Shown here in pieces: positions 1-8,771 of a stretch of DNA of 64,000 nucleotides (position 1 is its first letter; the number at the start of each line of letters is the position of its first letter). The stretch comes from Microtetraspora sp. NBRC 13810 (GTDB taxonomy: Bacteria > Actinomycetota > Actinomycetes > Streptosporangiales > Streptosporangiaceae): contig NZ_BSRQ01000006.1 in assembly GCF_030268685.1 (NCBI RefSeq), positions 248,001 through 312,000 on the forward strand, written 5' to 3'. Both the position numbers and the translations under genes were made by a program. The notes under the pieces were generated by a model that worked only from the letters and a program-made list of their open reading frames with translations, was not told the origin of the DNA and made no database searches.

Positions 1-284
1 CCCGCCGCACCGATTTCCATTAGGCCGACTTCGGTAAGCGCTCCGTAGTGGTGGCGCCGCCGAGTCCGCGGACGACGGCGCCCGGTCTCGCTCCCGCGCT
101 TCGGGCAAGGCGACACCCCACGCCGTCCGGCGAACCCGAGCATAGAGGCATAAATCCCACTTTTTGGGGACAAACCAGATATTTCATAATAAATGAGCAA
201 TCTACAGGACAAGCGGCTCAGCAGCTGCCAGCCGGTTTCGCATCTCGGACGTAGCCTCGTAAAACGTCTGGTAAGCCATTAACC

Positions 285-1196
285 ATGAAATTTCGTACGG
301 CTTTCGCGGTACTCCTCCTGACCCCCGTGGCACTGAGCGGGCAGCCTGCCGCGGCTGCCGCGTCGCCCACGATCGCGTACGCGCAGCACACAAAGGTCTG
401 GGAGCTGGTGCTGACCAACGGAAACGTGGTGAAGGTGCCGGGGGCGCTCGCCGAGGCGCCCGATGATGTGGTCAACGCCGGTGCGCGGGCGCCGTTCCTG
501 GTCAGCGGGGATGGGCGGCATTTCTTCTACTTCCGGAAATCTGATGGGTTGTTCGTCGAGCGGACTGTGCGCGGCAAGGAAAGGGTGGTGTCACGAAAGA
601 TCACGACGGCCACGATCGACGAGGAGTGGCCGTGGGTGTCGAACGACGGCAGCTACGTGGTCACGACGACCTCGGCACCAGGGGTGGGAGTCTTCGCGGA
701 CCTGCGGACCGGCAAGGTGCTGCCGCCTCCCGGCAGGACGGATGCCTGGAACTTCCTGGGATTCAGCCCGAACGGCAAGCGGCTGCTGCTGGCAGGGGAA
801 AACCTGACGGTCTTCGATCGGGGCCTGCGTGCCCAGCTGCGGCCGAAGACACGGCTGTCGCCCATGGCGCTGGCGAATGACTACGTCACGGCGGCGGCGC
901 CCGTCGGCACCTGGCGCAAATACCGGGGGCTACGCCTGCTCAACCTGCGTACCGGCCAGGCGGGCGCCGCGGTGACCGTGCAACTGCCCCGCGGCCAGTA
1001 CGTCGACGACCTCGACTTCGACCAGGCGGGACGCCTGATCGTCCGATCGAGGACCGGGAAGGGGGTCGCGATCTACCAGGTCTCGAAGACGACCGGCAAG
1101 ACGACGCTGCTACGGACGATCGCCAGGCCGGATGCGACGGCCTGGGTACTCCCTGGGGACAGCTCCTCCGAGGTCTGGACGGACAAGAAGAAGTAG
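285..1196 (+). CDS. Secreted beta-propeller-like protein
   Basis: The 303-residue product begins with a Sec-type signal peptide (Lys/Arg at residues 2-4, hydrophobic stretch to about 18, Ala-rich cleavage region near 22-27), so it is probably exported. The body has repeated short segments of the form S-x-D/N-G-x followed by a beta strand (VSGDGRHFFYF, VSNDGSYVVTT, FSPNGKRLLLAG). These are the turns of TolB/WD40-like propeller blades. No catalytic motif is visible. The ATG at 285 is chosen because the signal peptide starts there. It stands alone on the plus strand. Export and fold are inferred; ligand and role are unknown. Confidence 0.72.
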   Translation: MKFRTAFAVLLLTPVALSGQPAAAAASPTIAYAQHTKVWELVLTNGNVVKVPGALAEAPDDVVNAGARAPFLVSGDGRHFFYFRKSDGLFVERTVRGKERVVSRKITTATIDEEWPWVSNDGSYVVTTTSAPGVGVFADLRTGKVLPPPGRTDAWNFLGFSPNGKRLLLAGENLTVFDRGLRAQLRPKTRLSPMALANDYVTAAAPVGTWRKYRGLRLLNLRTGQAGAAVTVQLPRGQYVDDLDFDQAGRLIVRSRTGKGVAIYQVSKTTGKTTLLRTIARPDATAWVLPGDSSSEVWTDKKK

Positions 1197-1202
1197 GGCG
1201 CC

Positions 1203-1676
1203 TCACCTCCCGGCCACCATCGCCAGGAGCTTCGCGAAACGCCGTGGCGAGCGGGCCGCTTGCCACGGGACGCGCCGTAGGCCCGTGCTGTCACGCGTCC
1301 CGGCTCCGCCCCCGTGTCCGTGCTCCACTTGTACGAGGGTGTCCCGTCGTGTCAGCTCACCGGTCAGGAACTTCCCGCCCCCGGAGCTCCACGCGGCCCG
1401 CATGGTGCGCGCCCACCACAGGAGGAGGGCTGAGGCGACGCAGGCGGTGGTGAACCACTGCGGCGAGACCGCCGGGTTGCGCAGGAAGAAGTTCAGGCGG
1501 CCGGGTGACACGTTCGGCCAGCCTCCGGCGGCGCCCTCGTCGGCCTCGTAGAGCAGCGTCAGCTGCGGACGCGTCTGAGGTCGGGGACGTGCGGGATCTC
1601 GGCTGTCTAGCGTTGCTTGAGGCGGAGTGCTTCTTTGCGGGCCTCGGCCTGGATGGACCGCTCGCGCTCCAGCCAC
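1203..1676 (-). other. Possible remnant of a one-pass membrane protein
   Basis: A minus-strand open frame ends at 1203 and its 5' part overlaps the 3' end of the DUF5997 gene. The central part looks protein-like: NVSPGRLNFFLRNPAVSP, then a hydrophobic segment FTTACVASALLLWWARTM that could span the membrane, then a basic tail. The N-terminal 35 residues are Arg/Pro-rich out-of-frame-looking sequence and no ribosome binding site is evident. It may be the 3' end of a decayed gene or chance. I do not recognise a family. Confidence 0.25.
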
Positions 1677-1978
1677 TCCGGGTTCTCCGCTTTCAGCGCA
1701 TCGATCTCGGCGGTGGTGAGCGGTCCGGTGATCCCGCTCCTGATCAGGCCGGAGATGGAGACCCTGAGCTTCGCGGCGATGACCTGCTTGGGGTGCGGGC
1801 CGTTGCGGCGCAGGTCGGTGAGCCAGGCGGGTGGCGTCGACTGCAACTCGTTCAGCTCGTCCCTGGAGACAACACCCTCCTGGAACTCGGCGGGAGTGGC
1901 CGAGAGGAGGACACCCAGCTTCTTGGCCGCGGTCGCGGGCTTCATCGTCTGGGTGGTCTTCGGTTTGGGCGAGGTCAT
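1607..1978 (-). CDS. DUF5997 family protein
   Basis: The 123-residue protein starts at the ATG at 1978 (MTSPKPKTTQTM). A longer in-frame upstream extension runs into the divergent neighbour and is rejected. The sequence is mostly helical and polar, with AAKKLGVLL, DELNELQSTPPAWLTDLRRNGPHPK and a charged C-terminus. I recognise it as DUF5997, an actinobacterial family of unknown function. The gene is divergent from a LysR-type ligand-binding protein with only 55 bp between the starts, an arrangement I recall for this family, so the two are probably functionally linked and share a promoter region. The family assignment is from memory of the pattern. Confidence 0.8.
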   Translation of the reverse strand: MTSPKPKTTQTMKPATAAKKLGVLLSATPAEFQEGVVSRDELNELQSTPPAWLTDLRRNGPHPKQVIAAKLRVSISGLIRSGITGPLTTAEIDALKAENPEWLERERSIQAEARKEALRLKQR

Positions 1979-2033
1979 GGCGTCAAGAGTAGCCAGTCGG
2001 AACGGGTTCCCCGGACATCGGTACCCTGAGGCA

Positions 2034-2762
2034 GTGACTGATGGAGAGACCGGCAGGGTGTTTCGGCTGGCGTACGTGCCCGGGGTGACACCCGCGAAAT
2101 GGGTCAACGTCTGGACCGAGAGGATGCCCGGCGTGCCGGTTGACCTGGTCGCGGTCCCCGCCGCCGAGGTGGTGGGACTCCTGCGGAACGGCGGCGCCGA
2201 CGCCGGATTCGCCAGGCTGCCGATCGACCGGGACGGGCTCAGCGTGATCCCTCTCTACGTGGAGACCACGGTGGTCGTGGTGCCCAAGGACCACGCGGTG
2301 ACCGCCGCCGACGAGGTGACCGTCGCCGACCTTGCCGACGACGAGGTGTTCCATCCCCTGGACGACACCATCGAGTGGACGACCCGGCCCGGGCTGCCCG
2401 CGTTCACCCGCCCGGCCACAACGGCGGACGCGGTCGAGATGGTAGCGGCCGGCACCGGGATCCTCCTGGTTCCGCAGTCGCTGGCACGCCTCCACCATCG
2501 CAGGGATCTCACCTACCGGCCGGTGCCGGACGCGCCGCAGTCTCAGGTCGCGCTGAGCTGGCCCACGGACGCGACCACCGACCTGGTGGAAGATTTCATC
2601 GGCATCGTCCGCGGCCGGACGGTGAACAGCTCGCGGGGCCGTACCCCCGCCACCCCCGCCGAGAAACCGGCACAGCGGAAGGCACAGAAGCCCGCACAGA
2701 ACGGCTCCGGTCGCCGGGCCGTGCCGGCCGGCCGCAAAAGGAAGGGCCACCGGCCTCGGTGA
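2034..2762 (+). CDS. LysR-type substrate-binding domain protein without HTH
   Basis: The 242-residue product (GTG start at 2034) matches the effector-binding half of LysR-type regulators: a first strand RLAYVPGVTPAKW, GADAGFARLP, LYVETTVVVVPKDHAV, a linker, then TADAVEMVAAGTGILLVPQSLA. This is the periplasmic-binding-protein type 2 fold. There is no N-terminal winged helix, so it cannot bind DNA as LysR proteins do. The last 45 residues are a basic Lys/Arg/Pro tail (AQRKAQKPAQNGSGRRA and onward) that might contact nucleic acid. It is divergent from DUF5997. The role may be ligand sensing with that partner, which is inference. Confidence 0.8.
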   Translation: MTDGETGRVFRLAYVPGVTPAKWVNVWTERMPGVPVDLVAVPAAEVVGLLRNGGADAGFARLPIDRDGLSVIPLYVETTVVVVPKDHAVTAADEVTVADLADDEVFHPLDDTIEWTTRPGLPAFTRPATTADAVEMVAAGTGILLVPQSLARLHHRRDLTYRPVPDAPQSQVALSWPTDATTDLVEDFIGIVRGRTVNSSRGRTPATPAEKPAQRKAQKPAQNGSGRRAVPAGRKRKGHRPR

Positions 2763-2945
2763 CCTGCGGCCCCGGGCGCAGTGACCCGTGGATCGGCAGT
2801 TCGCCGTCGGACGGGTGAGCGGGTGCGTACGGCATCGGTGGCAGCCGCCGTCCACAAGCGCGCGGAAGCTTGAGCCGATCATGAGCGGGCTTCGGCCGGC
2901 GTGCGCCGCCTGGACGCGGTGAACCGGCTGGACAGGACGGCCTAG

Positions 2946-3413
2946 TCAGGTCCCTTCGGTTCCCCCGCGCAGGCGGTCGGCGTGACGGGCTTGGTTGTGC
3001 AGCGCGCGGTGCAGGAACGTCTCGATGAGGTCGAGTTCCGTGGCGCTGAACTGGAGAAGCTCGGCCTGGGCGTCGGCGGCGATCGGCCCCCAGATCTCCT
3101 GGACGGCTCTCCGGCCGTGCTCGGTCAGATGCACCAGCACGCGGCGCCGGTCCGCGGTGTCCCGGACCCTTTCGGCCAGACCGGTCCGCTCCAGCCGGTC
3201 GATGGCGGTGGTGGCGGCGCCTCCGGTGAGACCGGCGGCGGCGGCCAGCTCGGTCGCGGTGAGCGGGCCGCCCGCGGTCAGCCGACTCAAGCATCTCAGG
3301 TCGGTGCGGTTGACGCCGAGGCGGCGAGCCGCCAGTTCGTCGATGAGATCGGTGGCGTCCTGCAGCTCCTGAACGGCCCTGGTCACAGCCTCGATCTTGA
3401 ATTGCTTTGACAA
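2946..3413 (-). CDS. MarR family transcriptional regulator
   Basis: The 155-residue protein has the MarR layout: an N-terminal helix (residues 1-35), a winged helix with GPLTATELAAAAGLTGGAATTAIDRLERTGLAERV, and a wing DTADRRRVLVHLTEHG followed by the dimerisation helices. The in-frame TTG at 3413 (LSKQFKIEAV) is preferred over an upstream ATG at 3482, because the longer form would run across the divergent GNAT start and has no family similarity. A perfect inverted repeat lies directly upstream of this start. It probably represses itself and the divergent acetyltransferase gene, which is typical of MarR proteins. Confidence 0.88.
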   Translation of the reverse strand: MSKQFKIEAVTRAVQELQDATDLIDELAARRLGVNRTDLRCLSRLTAGGPLTATELAAAAGLTGGAATTAIDRLERTGLAERVRDTADRRRVLVHLTEHGRRAVQEIWGPIAADAQAELLQFSATELDLIETFLHRALHNQARHADRLRGGTEGT

Positions 3414-3426
3414 TCTAACCCTTAGA
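3414..3426. promoter_or_regulatory. Candidate MarR operator (inverted repeat)
   Basis: TCTAA-CCC-TTAGA is a perfect 5-bp palindrome with a 3-bp spacer. It abuts the MarR start codon and lies 50 bp upstream of the divergent GNAT start at 3476. An AT-rich palindrome of this kind is unusual in this GC-rich context and fits an autoregulatory MarR operator. Confidence 0.55.
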
Positions 3427-3475
3427 AAGTTGAATGAACCGGGTCGTACGAAGTCTAACTCTCCCGGAGCCCGCA

Positions 3476-4078
3476 ATGCCACGTTCTTCCCTCGAACTAC
3501 GACCGGCGACGGTCGCCGACGTCGCAGCCCTGCTGACCCTGATGGACTCCGTCCACGCCTGGCTCATCACCCGGAACCGGCCGGAGCAGTGGGGAACGGT
3601 ACCGTTCTCCCGCATCCCCGGCTTCCCCGACCGGGTAACGGAGTGGACCCGCCAGGACGTCATCACCCTGGCCGAACGAGACGGCCGCTGCGTCGGGTTG
3701 CTGGCCACGGCACCCGTGATCCCGCCGCGGATCCCCGCCGGCACCGTGCCCGACGGATCGATGTTCATCCACACCGTGATGACCGACCGCGGCCCTGACG
3801 GCCACGGCGTCGGTACGGCCCTGCTGAAAGAGGCCGAACGACTCGCCCAAGCCCACGGCGCTCCCGCGCTCGCCCTGGACCACTGGGCAGGCAGCCCCGA
3901 GCTGGACCACCTCTACGCCAAACACGGCTACGTCAAAGTCACCGAGTACACCGACGAACAAGCCGGCCAGCCCACCCGCAACGCCGTACGCGTCCACTCC
4001 CTGCACTCCCCCGCCGCCGGCGCAAGCCTTCGGGATCTGCTGGAGCGAATCGGCCACGATCCGGACGCGGCGCCTTGA
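3476..4078 (+). CDS. GNAT acetyltransferase with integrase-derived C-terminus
   Basis: The 200-residue protein shows a GNAT domain: LELRPATVADVAALLTLMD at the start, MFIHTVMTDRGPDGHGVGTALLKEAERLA carrying the acetyl-CoA loop (variant of RxxGxGxxL), then ALALDHWAGSPELDHLYAKHGYVKV. The ATG at 3476 has GGAG about 9 bp upstream. The last 17 or so residues (AGASLRDLLERIGHD) are not GNAT sequence. They match the C-terminal integrase segment AGASLRDLMERMGHD encoded at about 25.97 kb. The natural 3' end of this gene was therefore replaced by an integrase relic. Substrate unknown. The catalytic domain looks complete. Confidence 0.85.
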   Translation: MPRSSLELRPATVADVAALLTLMDSVHAWLITRNRPEQWGTVPFSRIPGFPDRVTEWTRQDVITLAERDGRCVGLLATAPVIPPRIPAGTVPDGSMFIHTVMTDRGPDGHGVGTALLKEAERLAQAHGAPALALDHWAGSPELDHLYAKHGYVKVTEYTDEQAGQPTRNAVRVHSLHSPAAGASLRDLLERIGHDPDAAP

Positions 4079-4207
4079 TCTACCAGCGCAGTACGGCGAA
4101 GGCCGACCGTCAACATCGCGGAGACGTCGCCGCCACAGGCGAACACCAACGGGAAAGCTCGGCCGAGCCCCGAACCCGGGGCTGTCTTCACAGGTGGGCG
4201 GTACGGC
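4014..4207 (+). mobile_element. Oldest integrase 3'-end and att-site relic
   Basis: This stretch is a diverged copy of the intact integrase 3' end and downstream region at 25.97-26.22 kb. It retains the codons for SLRDL-ERIGHD, the block around GATCTACCAGC, AACGGGAAAG, a terminator-like GAGCCCCG/CGGGGCTG hairpin, and ACAGGTGGGCGGTAC. The last is what remains of the tRNA-Val acceptor end. The reading frame is broken after GHD, where it serves as the tail and stop of the GNAT gene. I interpret it as the scar of the first integration at this tRNA locus. Confidence 0.75.
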
Positions 4208-4223
4208 GAGCGCATCGCTCCTC

Positions 4224-5189
4224 ATGGCCGTCTCACGCCGCTACGACGGAGGCCCGGCGGCGAGGCTGCCGGCCGAGTTGCGCCTGTCCCTGCAGAACAT
4301 CACCGACATGGGCTTCGACTCCGGAGACACACGGGGCATCGCCTTCGATCCTGAGGCAGAGGAGATAGTCATCAGGCTCGGCGTGGGCGGAGTCCTGCGC
4401 GCCACCACCGGCACCGCTTACCTCGACGACCCGGCCTGGCACCTTTCCACGGCGGGCCGCGCCGCCGACAGGCGAACCCCGCCTTATGAGGAAGGGGTCC
4501 CTCCCACCGTAAGAAGGCGGTCGCGGCAGCCGGAGGGCGCGGTCGCGGTCGCCGCCGGCTTCCTGCACAGCGCGATGCTGGAGATGCGCATGGTCCGCTA
4601 TGCCCACCTTTCCGAGCGGACCCCTGTCTGGCCACTCGCCCGTGCACTCACGGGTGCGGGCACGGACATCCTGGCCGCGGGCGCTCGTAGAGGCGGCCGA
4701 CGCGAGAAGGCGTTCCGAGACCTGGGCGAAGCCTGGATCGACAGGGGCGGCGATGCCCTCACCCCCGGGGTCGCGGACCGTCTGCGTCGCCTCGCCGACC
4801 TGACACAGCTCCCCGACAGAACCCGAGCATGGCTCGAAGGGATCACCCCGCCGTCGGTGCCGGCCCCACACGCTACCGGGGAGCCTGATCCCGCCTTGGC
4901 CCCGGAGACCGAACTCCGCCTGGTCAAGTACTCGGCCGCGCACATCCGTCATGAGCGGGAGCACGATGCCTTCGCCGTCGTGACCTTGGCCGTTCCACAC
5001 AGTGATCAGGACTCCTCAGGCCGAACCTGGCGGCTACGGACCCGCAAGATCGACAACGTCAGCCACTTCCGATTGCGCTCCGATGCCTTCGCCGGTGCGC
5101 AGGCGTTCCGAACGATGGGCGAGTCCATGATCCTCGGCAATGACACACTCAGGGTCCGCGGGAAAGCCGTCGCCCCTCCTGCGAGCTGA
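4224..5189 (+). CDS. Hypothetical protein, island cargo
   Basis: A 321-residue product if started at the ATG at 4224. An in-frame GTG at 4194 lies inside the att relic and is disfavoured. Composition is ordinary and soluble, with LPAELRLSLQNITDMGFDSGDTRGIAFDPEAEEIVIRLG near the start, a central helical region rich in Arg/Ala (about 130-200) and a C-terminal part WRLRTRKIDNVSHFRLRSDAF. I do not recognise the family and see no membrane segment or catalytic motif. It is the first gene inside the island after the oldest att relic. Codon usage supports it being real. Confidence 0.55.
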   Translation: MAVSRRYDGGPAARLPAELRLSLQNITDMGFDSGDTRGIAFDPEAEEIVIRLGVGGVLRATTGTAYLDDPAWHLSTAGRAADRRTPPYEEGVPPTVRRRSRQPEGAVAVAAGFLHSAMLEMRMVRYAHLSERTPVWPLARALTGAGTDILAAGARRGGRREKAFRDLGEAWIDRGGDALTPGVADRLRRLADLTQLPDRTRAWLEGITPPSVPAPHATGEPDPALAPETELRLVKYSAAHIRHEREHDAFAVVTLAVPHSDQDSSGRTWRLRTRKIDNVSHFRLRSDAFAGAQAFRTMGESMILGNDTLRVRGKAVAPPAS

Positions 5190-5300
5190 CGCCGGCGATG
5201 TCGCCCAGCGAGACGTGGCGACGAGAGGCGCGGCTCGGCTTCCGGCTGACACACTGCGAATACGTCATGGATCGTCTCGACGGTGAGCAAGCGAAGATCC

Positions 5301-5322
5301 TTCCGCGGATGTTCCGGATCTT
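5301..5322 (+). repeat. Dispersed 22-bp repeat, copy 1
   Basis: A 22-bp sequence with core ATGTTCCGGATCTT occurs here, at about 6399-6420, and at 9354-9375 (one or two differences). Each copy lies at or just beyond the 3' end of a minus-strand cargo gene. Here AAGATCC at 5294 and GGATCTT at 5316 also form an inverted repeat. Function unknown; it could mark cassette boundaries. Confidence 0.45.
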
Positions 5323-5384
5323 CCCTGGCCGCCGAGTCCGGCTGACGTCCTGACCGTGCTGTTCCCCGCTGGTCACGTTCCGTC

Positions 5385-6266
5385 TCAAGGCGCCCAGGGG
5401 AGTCGTATCGCCTCGATCTCGGTGTCGTTCACCAGCGCTTCGATGAGAGCCGGGGGTCCGGCGACCTTGGTGGCCCACAGGTCATAGTCGGTGCACAGGA
5501 CCCATGAGCGGTCCTCGGCCCAGAGGTTGGACGGGCTGAAGTCGATCTCGGGATCGTCGTACAACATCTCGGCAGCGCCGAGGCGGTCCGCACGCACATG
5601 GAGGTTGTCGAAGTCGGTGGCCCCGAGCAGCAGCGGGTTGTAGTAGGCCAGGCATGGAGTGTCCGGACCTGCGGGACTGTGTTCGGTGAGGATGCCGACC
5701 AACCGGTTCCAGGTCGCACGGTCCAGGCTCCCCTCGGTGGGCGGAGCGATGCTGATCGGCCAGCTGCCCTCCTTCTTGGCCGAGGGAAAGCAACGGTAGG
5801 AGGGCAGCAGTCCGTCGGGCACGATCGGGTCGCCGGTCCGCCGGGCGAGTTCCGCCCAGCGCAGCCGCCGCCAACCGAGGCCGGGGGGCTCGGCGCGGCC
5901 CAGGCCGCCTCCCGTGGCGATGCTCACAGCATCGAGGTCGACGCCCGCGACGATGTGCGGCTGGACGCTCCCCTCTCTCAGACGCGCCTGGTGATACTCG
6001 TGGTACGACACCTCGGCCGGCCCCTGTTCGTGCTCATACATGGCGTTGAGCACCCAGGCCGCATCAGGCATCGGAGGCGGCATGAACCCGGTCAGACCAT
6101 CGCCGCACAGCTCCCGCAACCAGTCGGTCGCACCAGACGGGGCGAGGGACCACAGAGGGCAGCGGGCCGGCCACGAAGGTGCAAGCCCGGTCTGACATTC
6201 CCCTTCGCCTGTGCACGGGCTTGTCCCGGTAGGCACCGGGACTCCTGAGGGGGACGGTTCGAGCAT
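5385..6266 (-). CDS. Hypothetical protein, island cargo
   Basis: The open frame gives up to 293 residues. The first 35-40 residues are Pro/Cys-rich and not convincing, so the true start may lie further in (for example near SLAPSGATDWLRELCGDGL or the Met at 6083). The remainder is well-composed and hydrophilic, with AAWVLNAMYEHE, SWPISIAPPTEGSLD, LLGATDFDNLHV and a C-terminal EDRSWVLCTDYDLWATKVAGP segment. The DFDNLHV and SWVLCTDYDLW motifs resemble uncharacterised actinobacterial proteins often found near immunity-type genes. No function can be assigned. Confidence 0.6.
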   Translation of the reverse strand: MLEPSPSGVPVPTGTSPCTGEGECQTGLAPSWPARCPLWSLAPSGATDWLRELCGDGLTGFMPPPMPDAAWVLNAMYEHEQGPAEVSYHEYHQARLREGSVQPHIVAGVDLDAVSIATGGGLGRAEPPGLGWRRLRWAELARRTGDPIVPDGLLPSYRCFPSAKKEGSWPISIAPPTEGSLDRATWNRLVGILTEHSPAGPDTPCLAYYNPLLLGATDFDNLHVRADRLGAAEMLYDDPEIDFSPSNLWAEDRSWVLCTDYDLWATKVAGPPALIEALVNDTEIEAIRLPWAP

Positions 6267-6377
6267 GCACGCGGTGCATACGGATCAGGGTCCTCGTTGG
6301 CGTTCTCTCGCCAGCAGATCAGACCGACCATCCCAGCGGGGCACCAGCCACGCTGACCTGCCGGCGAGTCGGTGATC

Positions 6378-6638
6378 TTATGAGGCGAGGCTAGGTCGAT
6401 CCGCGCATGTTCCGGATCTTGAGAAGTGCTCGGTCTCAGTCTCCGTCGCCGGTACCCAGGCGAGGGTCACGCCTTTCTGCTGCTCTCCTCGACGGTAGAT
6501 CTCGCGGGCGTCACGTCCCCGCGCCCATCGCCGGGCGTACGGGGCGGACTCGACCACGATGCCGTCACGCACGACCAGTCCGACGGTGGCGCGGTGCGTG
6601 GACCACCAGATGAGGCCGTTCTTGAGATCGTCATCCAC
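6378..6638 (-). CDS. Small hypothetical protein
   Basis: An 86-residue product whose first 62 residues look genuine: LIWWSTHRATVGLVVRDGIVVESAPYARR, then WARGRDAREIYRRGEQQKGVTLAWVP. The pattern (a strand with VGLVVRDG-VVESAP, then a short helix and AWVP) recurs in small proteins encoded on actinomycete integrative elements and phages. The last 22 residues are encoded within one copy of the dispersed 22-bp repeat and may be an acquired tail. Function unknown. Confidence 0.5.
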   Translation of the reverse strand: MDDDLKNGLIWWSTHRATVGLVVRDGIVVESAPYARRWARGRDAREIYRRGEQQKGVTLAWVPATETETEHFSRSGTCADRPSLAS

Positions 6639-6700
6639 GACCGGACTGTAGCGGCGGCGTACGACAACTCGCGGGGACGGCTCCAGCGCGTGATCATGCA

Positions 6701-6727
6701 GCCGACGGTTTTACAGGGCGTCGAGGA
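6701..6727. repeat. 27-bp repeat shared with 14751-14777
   Basis: The core GACGGTTTTACAGGG plus flanks (27 bp, one mismatch) occurs here and at 14751-14777. Flanking sequences differ. It could be a recombination scar or a short att-like site of a different element. Confidence 0.4.
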
Positions 6728-6884
6728 CTGCCACCGAATCCACGTGGTGACCTCGTCGCCCTGGCCTGCGAGCCGTAGATCATCCCGTCTGCCGTCGCCC
6801 CGCCCGCAGGGGAAGCCGGCCAAGGTCCTGAGCGCCCCAGTCGCCCAGGCACCTCCGGCACAGCCGCGCGACGAGGCCCGGCCC

Positions 6885-8135
6885 TCACCCCTCCCGGCTC
6901 CGGTAGGTGGCCCGCAGGTCGATCAGTTTCTCCCTGGCCACCTCGTCCAAGGCCCGGCGCTGATCCTGGTCCTCCTCCCAGGTGGCCTCCGCGCACAAGA
7001 CCCTGGCCGCCTCGTGCGGCTCGGCATCGCGCACCACGTACCAGACTGTGTCGTCATAGCCGTGCCTGTCGTGATCGCGGCGCAGGACCGTCACGATGCC
7101 GGAAACGAGGATCTGCCTGGTCCACGGGTTCCTGGCCAGAACCTGCCGATCCACTGTCAGCCCGTCGTCCATGAGCTCGCCGCCGAGTATGTCGTCCTCC
7201 CACCGCCACACGCGGCGGCTGACACCCAGTGGTACATAAAGGGCGCCACGGCCTTCGACGGGCACAGAGAACGTCCGGCTGCCGCTGCGGCACAACTCCT
7301 TGGCGATGCGCTCGCCGTCGGCGTACTCGCGCAGCCGATCCTCGCCCAGGCCTTGCATGGACAGCGAGCCCCGCCGCGCCTGCTCGGCGTAGTAGCGGTC
7401 GATCAGCGGATCCTTGAACCGCCCCGCACGCGCCCGTGGCGGGGTGCAGGAGGCTGGAGTGAGGTCCGCGCCGTCCTCGATCTCGACCCCGGCCTCGCGC
7501 AGCAACTGGTGAACGGTGACGCCCCTGCCCTCTGCCTTGCGGTGCAGCCTACGCAGCCAGCCGTCGAAGGTGTCCAGGTCCGGGTCCGCGCGCAGCGACG
7601 CCCAGTCCGCCACCGCCGAGACCGGCACCGGCACCTCCCGCCGCGCCGGCGGTTGCACGAGCTGCTCGGGCTCGAGGTCGATCGAGTAGTACAGCACTCC
7701 GCGCGCAATATAGGAGAACGGCGCCGCGTGCGTGATCGGGTCGAAGACGTCCCGGATCGGCCAGAACCTCAGCAGCCATGTCTCATCGCACTCACCCGTG
7801 GCATGCCCGTCGCCCGGCTCGGGCTCACGCAGGTACATGTGCACGCCGTACTCGAAACGCGGCGGCCCGATCAGGAAGTCATGCCCCCTGCCGTCCATCA
7901 TCGCGACGATCGCGACCACGCCACTCTCCGCGACGAACGTCGTCGAACTGACCGGCGTCCACGAAGCATCCGCGGGCCCCGGCTCGGCGTCCCAGGACTC
8001 CAGCCGCACGGCCGCGACGAAGTGGTAGATCTCGTCGGTGGGAGAGCTCCACTCCGGCAGGTCGGTGCCGTCCAGCCCAAACATGTTGTACTGGATATAG
8101 ACCTCGTCGTCGAGCCTCCGCAGCAACTGTGCCAT
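6885..8135 (-). CDS. Hypothetical protein, island cargo
   Basis: A 416-residue soluble protein starting at the ATG at 8135 (MAQLLRRLDDEVYIQYNMFGLDG). A longer frame upstream is non-protein-like. The N-terminal half has beta-rich segments (YHFVAAVRLESWD, FVAESGVVAIVAMMDG). The middle carries LHRKAEGRGVTVHQLLREAGVEIEDG, and the C-terminal half has TRQILVSGIVTVLRRDHDRHGYDDTVWYVVRDAEPHEAARVL. The family is not recognised. It occupies the decayed element between att relics at 4.2 and 11.4 kb, yet the frame is open over 1.25 kb, which argues for recent function. Confidence 0.65.
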   Translation of the reverse strand: MAQLLRRLDDEVYIQYNMFGLDGTDLPEWSSPTDEIYHFVAAVRLESWDAEPGPADASWTPVSSTTFVAESGVVAIVAMMDGRGHDFLIGPPRFEYGVHMYLREPEPGDGHATGECDETWLLRFWPIRDVFDPITHAAPFSYIARGVLYYSIDLEPEQLVQPPARREVPVPVSAVADWASLRADPDLDTFDGWLRRLHRKAEGRGVTVHQLLREAGVEIEDGADLTPASCTPPRARAGRFKDPLIDRYYAEQARRGSLSMQGLGEDRLREYADGERIAKELCRSGSRTFSVPVEGRGALYVPLGVSRRVWRWEDDILGGELMDDGLTVDRQVLARNPWTRQILVSGIVTVLRRDHDRHGYDDTVWYVVRDAEPHEAARVLCAEATWEEDQDQRRALDEVAREKLIDLRATYRSREG

Positions 8136-8388
8136 GTCAACGCCTTCGCCTTGTTGGTGATCATCCTGACTTGGCGGAGTATGGCCCACCGCACTGACAA
8201 TCCGAACCGCGCCGCACACATCTTGATCTCGAACGCTCCAGGCCGCGGAAAATGATCGCCCATAAGCCCGATACGAGGAAGCCCCGGAACGGCCCTCACC
8301 GGCTCCGACACATCCCACTCCCGCCTCGACCCCGACCTCTGGCATGACCGATCCCCTTCAACCGGCTCAAGCAGTCCCCAGGCTGGCC

Positions 8389-8771
8389 ACTCGCCGCACG
8401 GCTGCTACATCGTCGGCGAGGTCGAGCAGGTCAAGGACTTCGACGCCTCCAACAAGGGCCGCACCGTCTACGCCAAGGACAAGGTCACCGGCGAACTGGT
8501 GTGGCAGGTCGCGGTCATGGACGCCGATCCCACCATCAAGGTCACGTAGAAGACGGTGGCGGTGAAGATCCTCACCCCGGTCCAGCCGGCCCCGGTGCCG
8601 GGTCTGCCCATCACGCCGGTCGAGTTCGACGGCATGACCATCACGCCCTACGCCGCCCAGGCCACCGGCCGCCTGGCCTACTCCATCCGCGCCACCGGCA
8701 TGCGGTCTCCCCGTACCGCCTCCGCCGCACCCACCAAGAACAACTCCGCCTCCGAAAACGACGCCGCCTGA
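8389..8771 (+). pseudogene. Decayed pra (replication/excision activator)
   Basis: From about 8389 the DNA is closely similar to the intact pra gene at 20.9 kb (GCYIVGEVEQVKDFDASNKG onward). The 5' end is missing: the first 17 or so codons are replaced by unrelated sequence. A CAG-to-TAG change at 8548-8550 (ACGTAGAAG here, ACGCAGAAG in the intact copy) stops the frame mid-gene. The remainder to the TGA at 8769 is in frame and well conserved, with a short deletion in the Pro-rich linker. It marks the remains of an older element of the same family. Confidence 0.85.

Noticed and set aside
6426-8255. 609-codon plus-strand frame
   Set aside because: Antisense to the 416-residue cargo gene and low-complexity in composition; the minus strand has natural protein composition and a ribosome binding site region.
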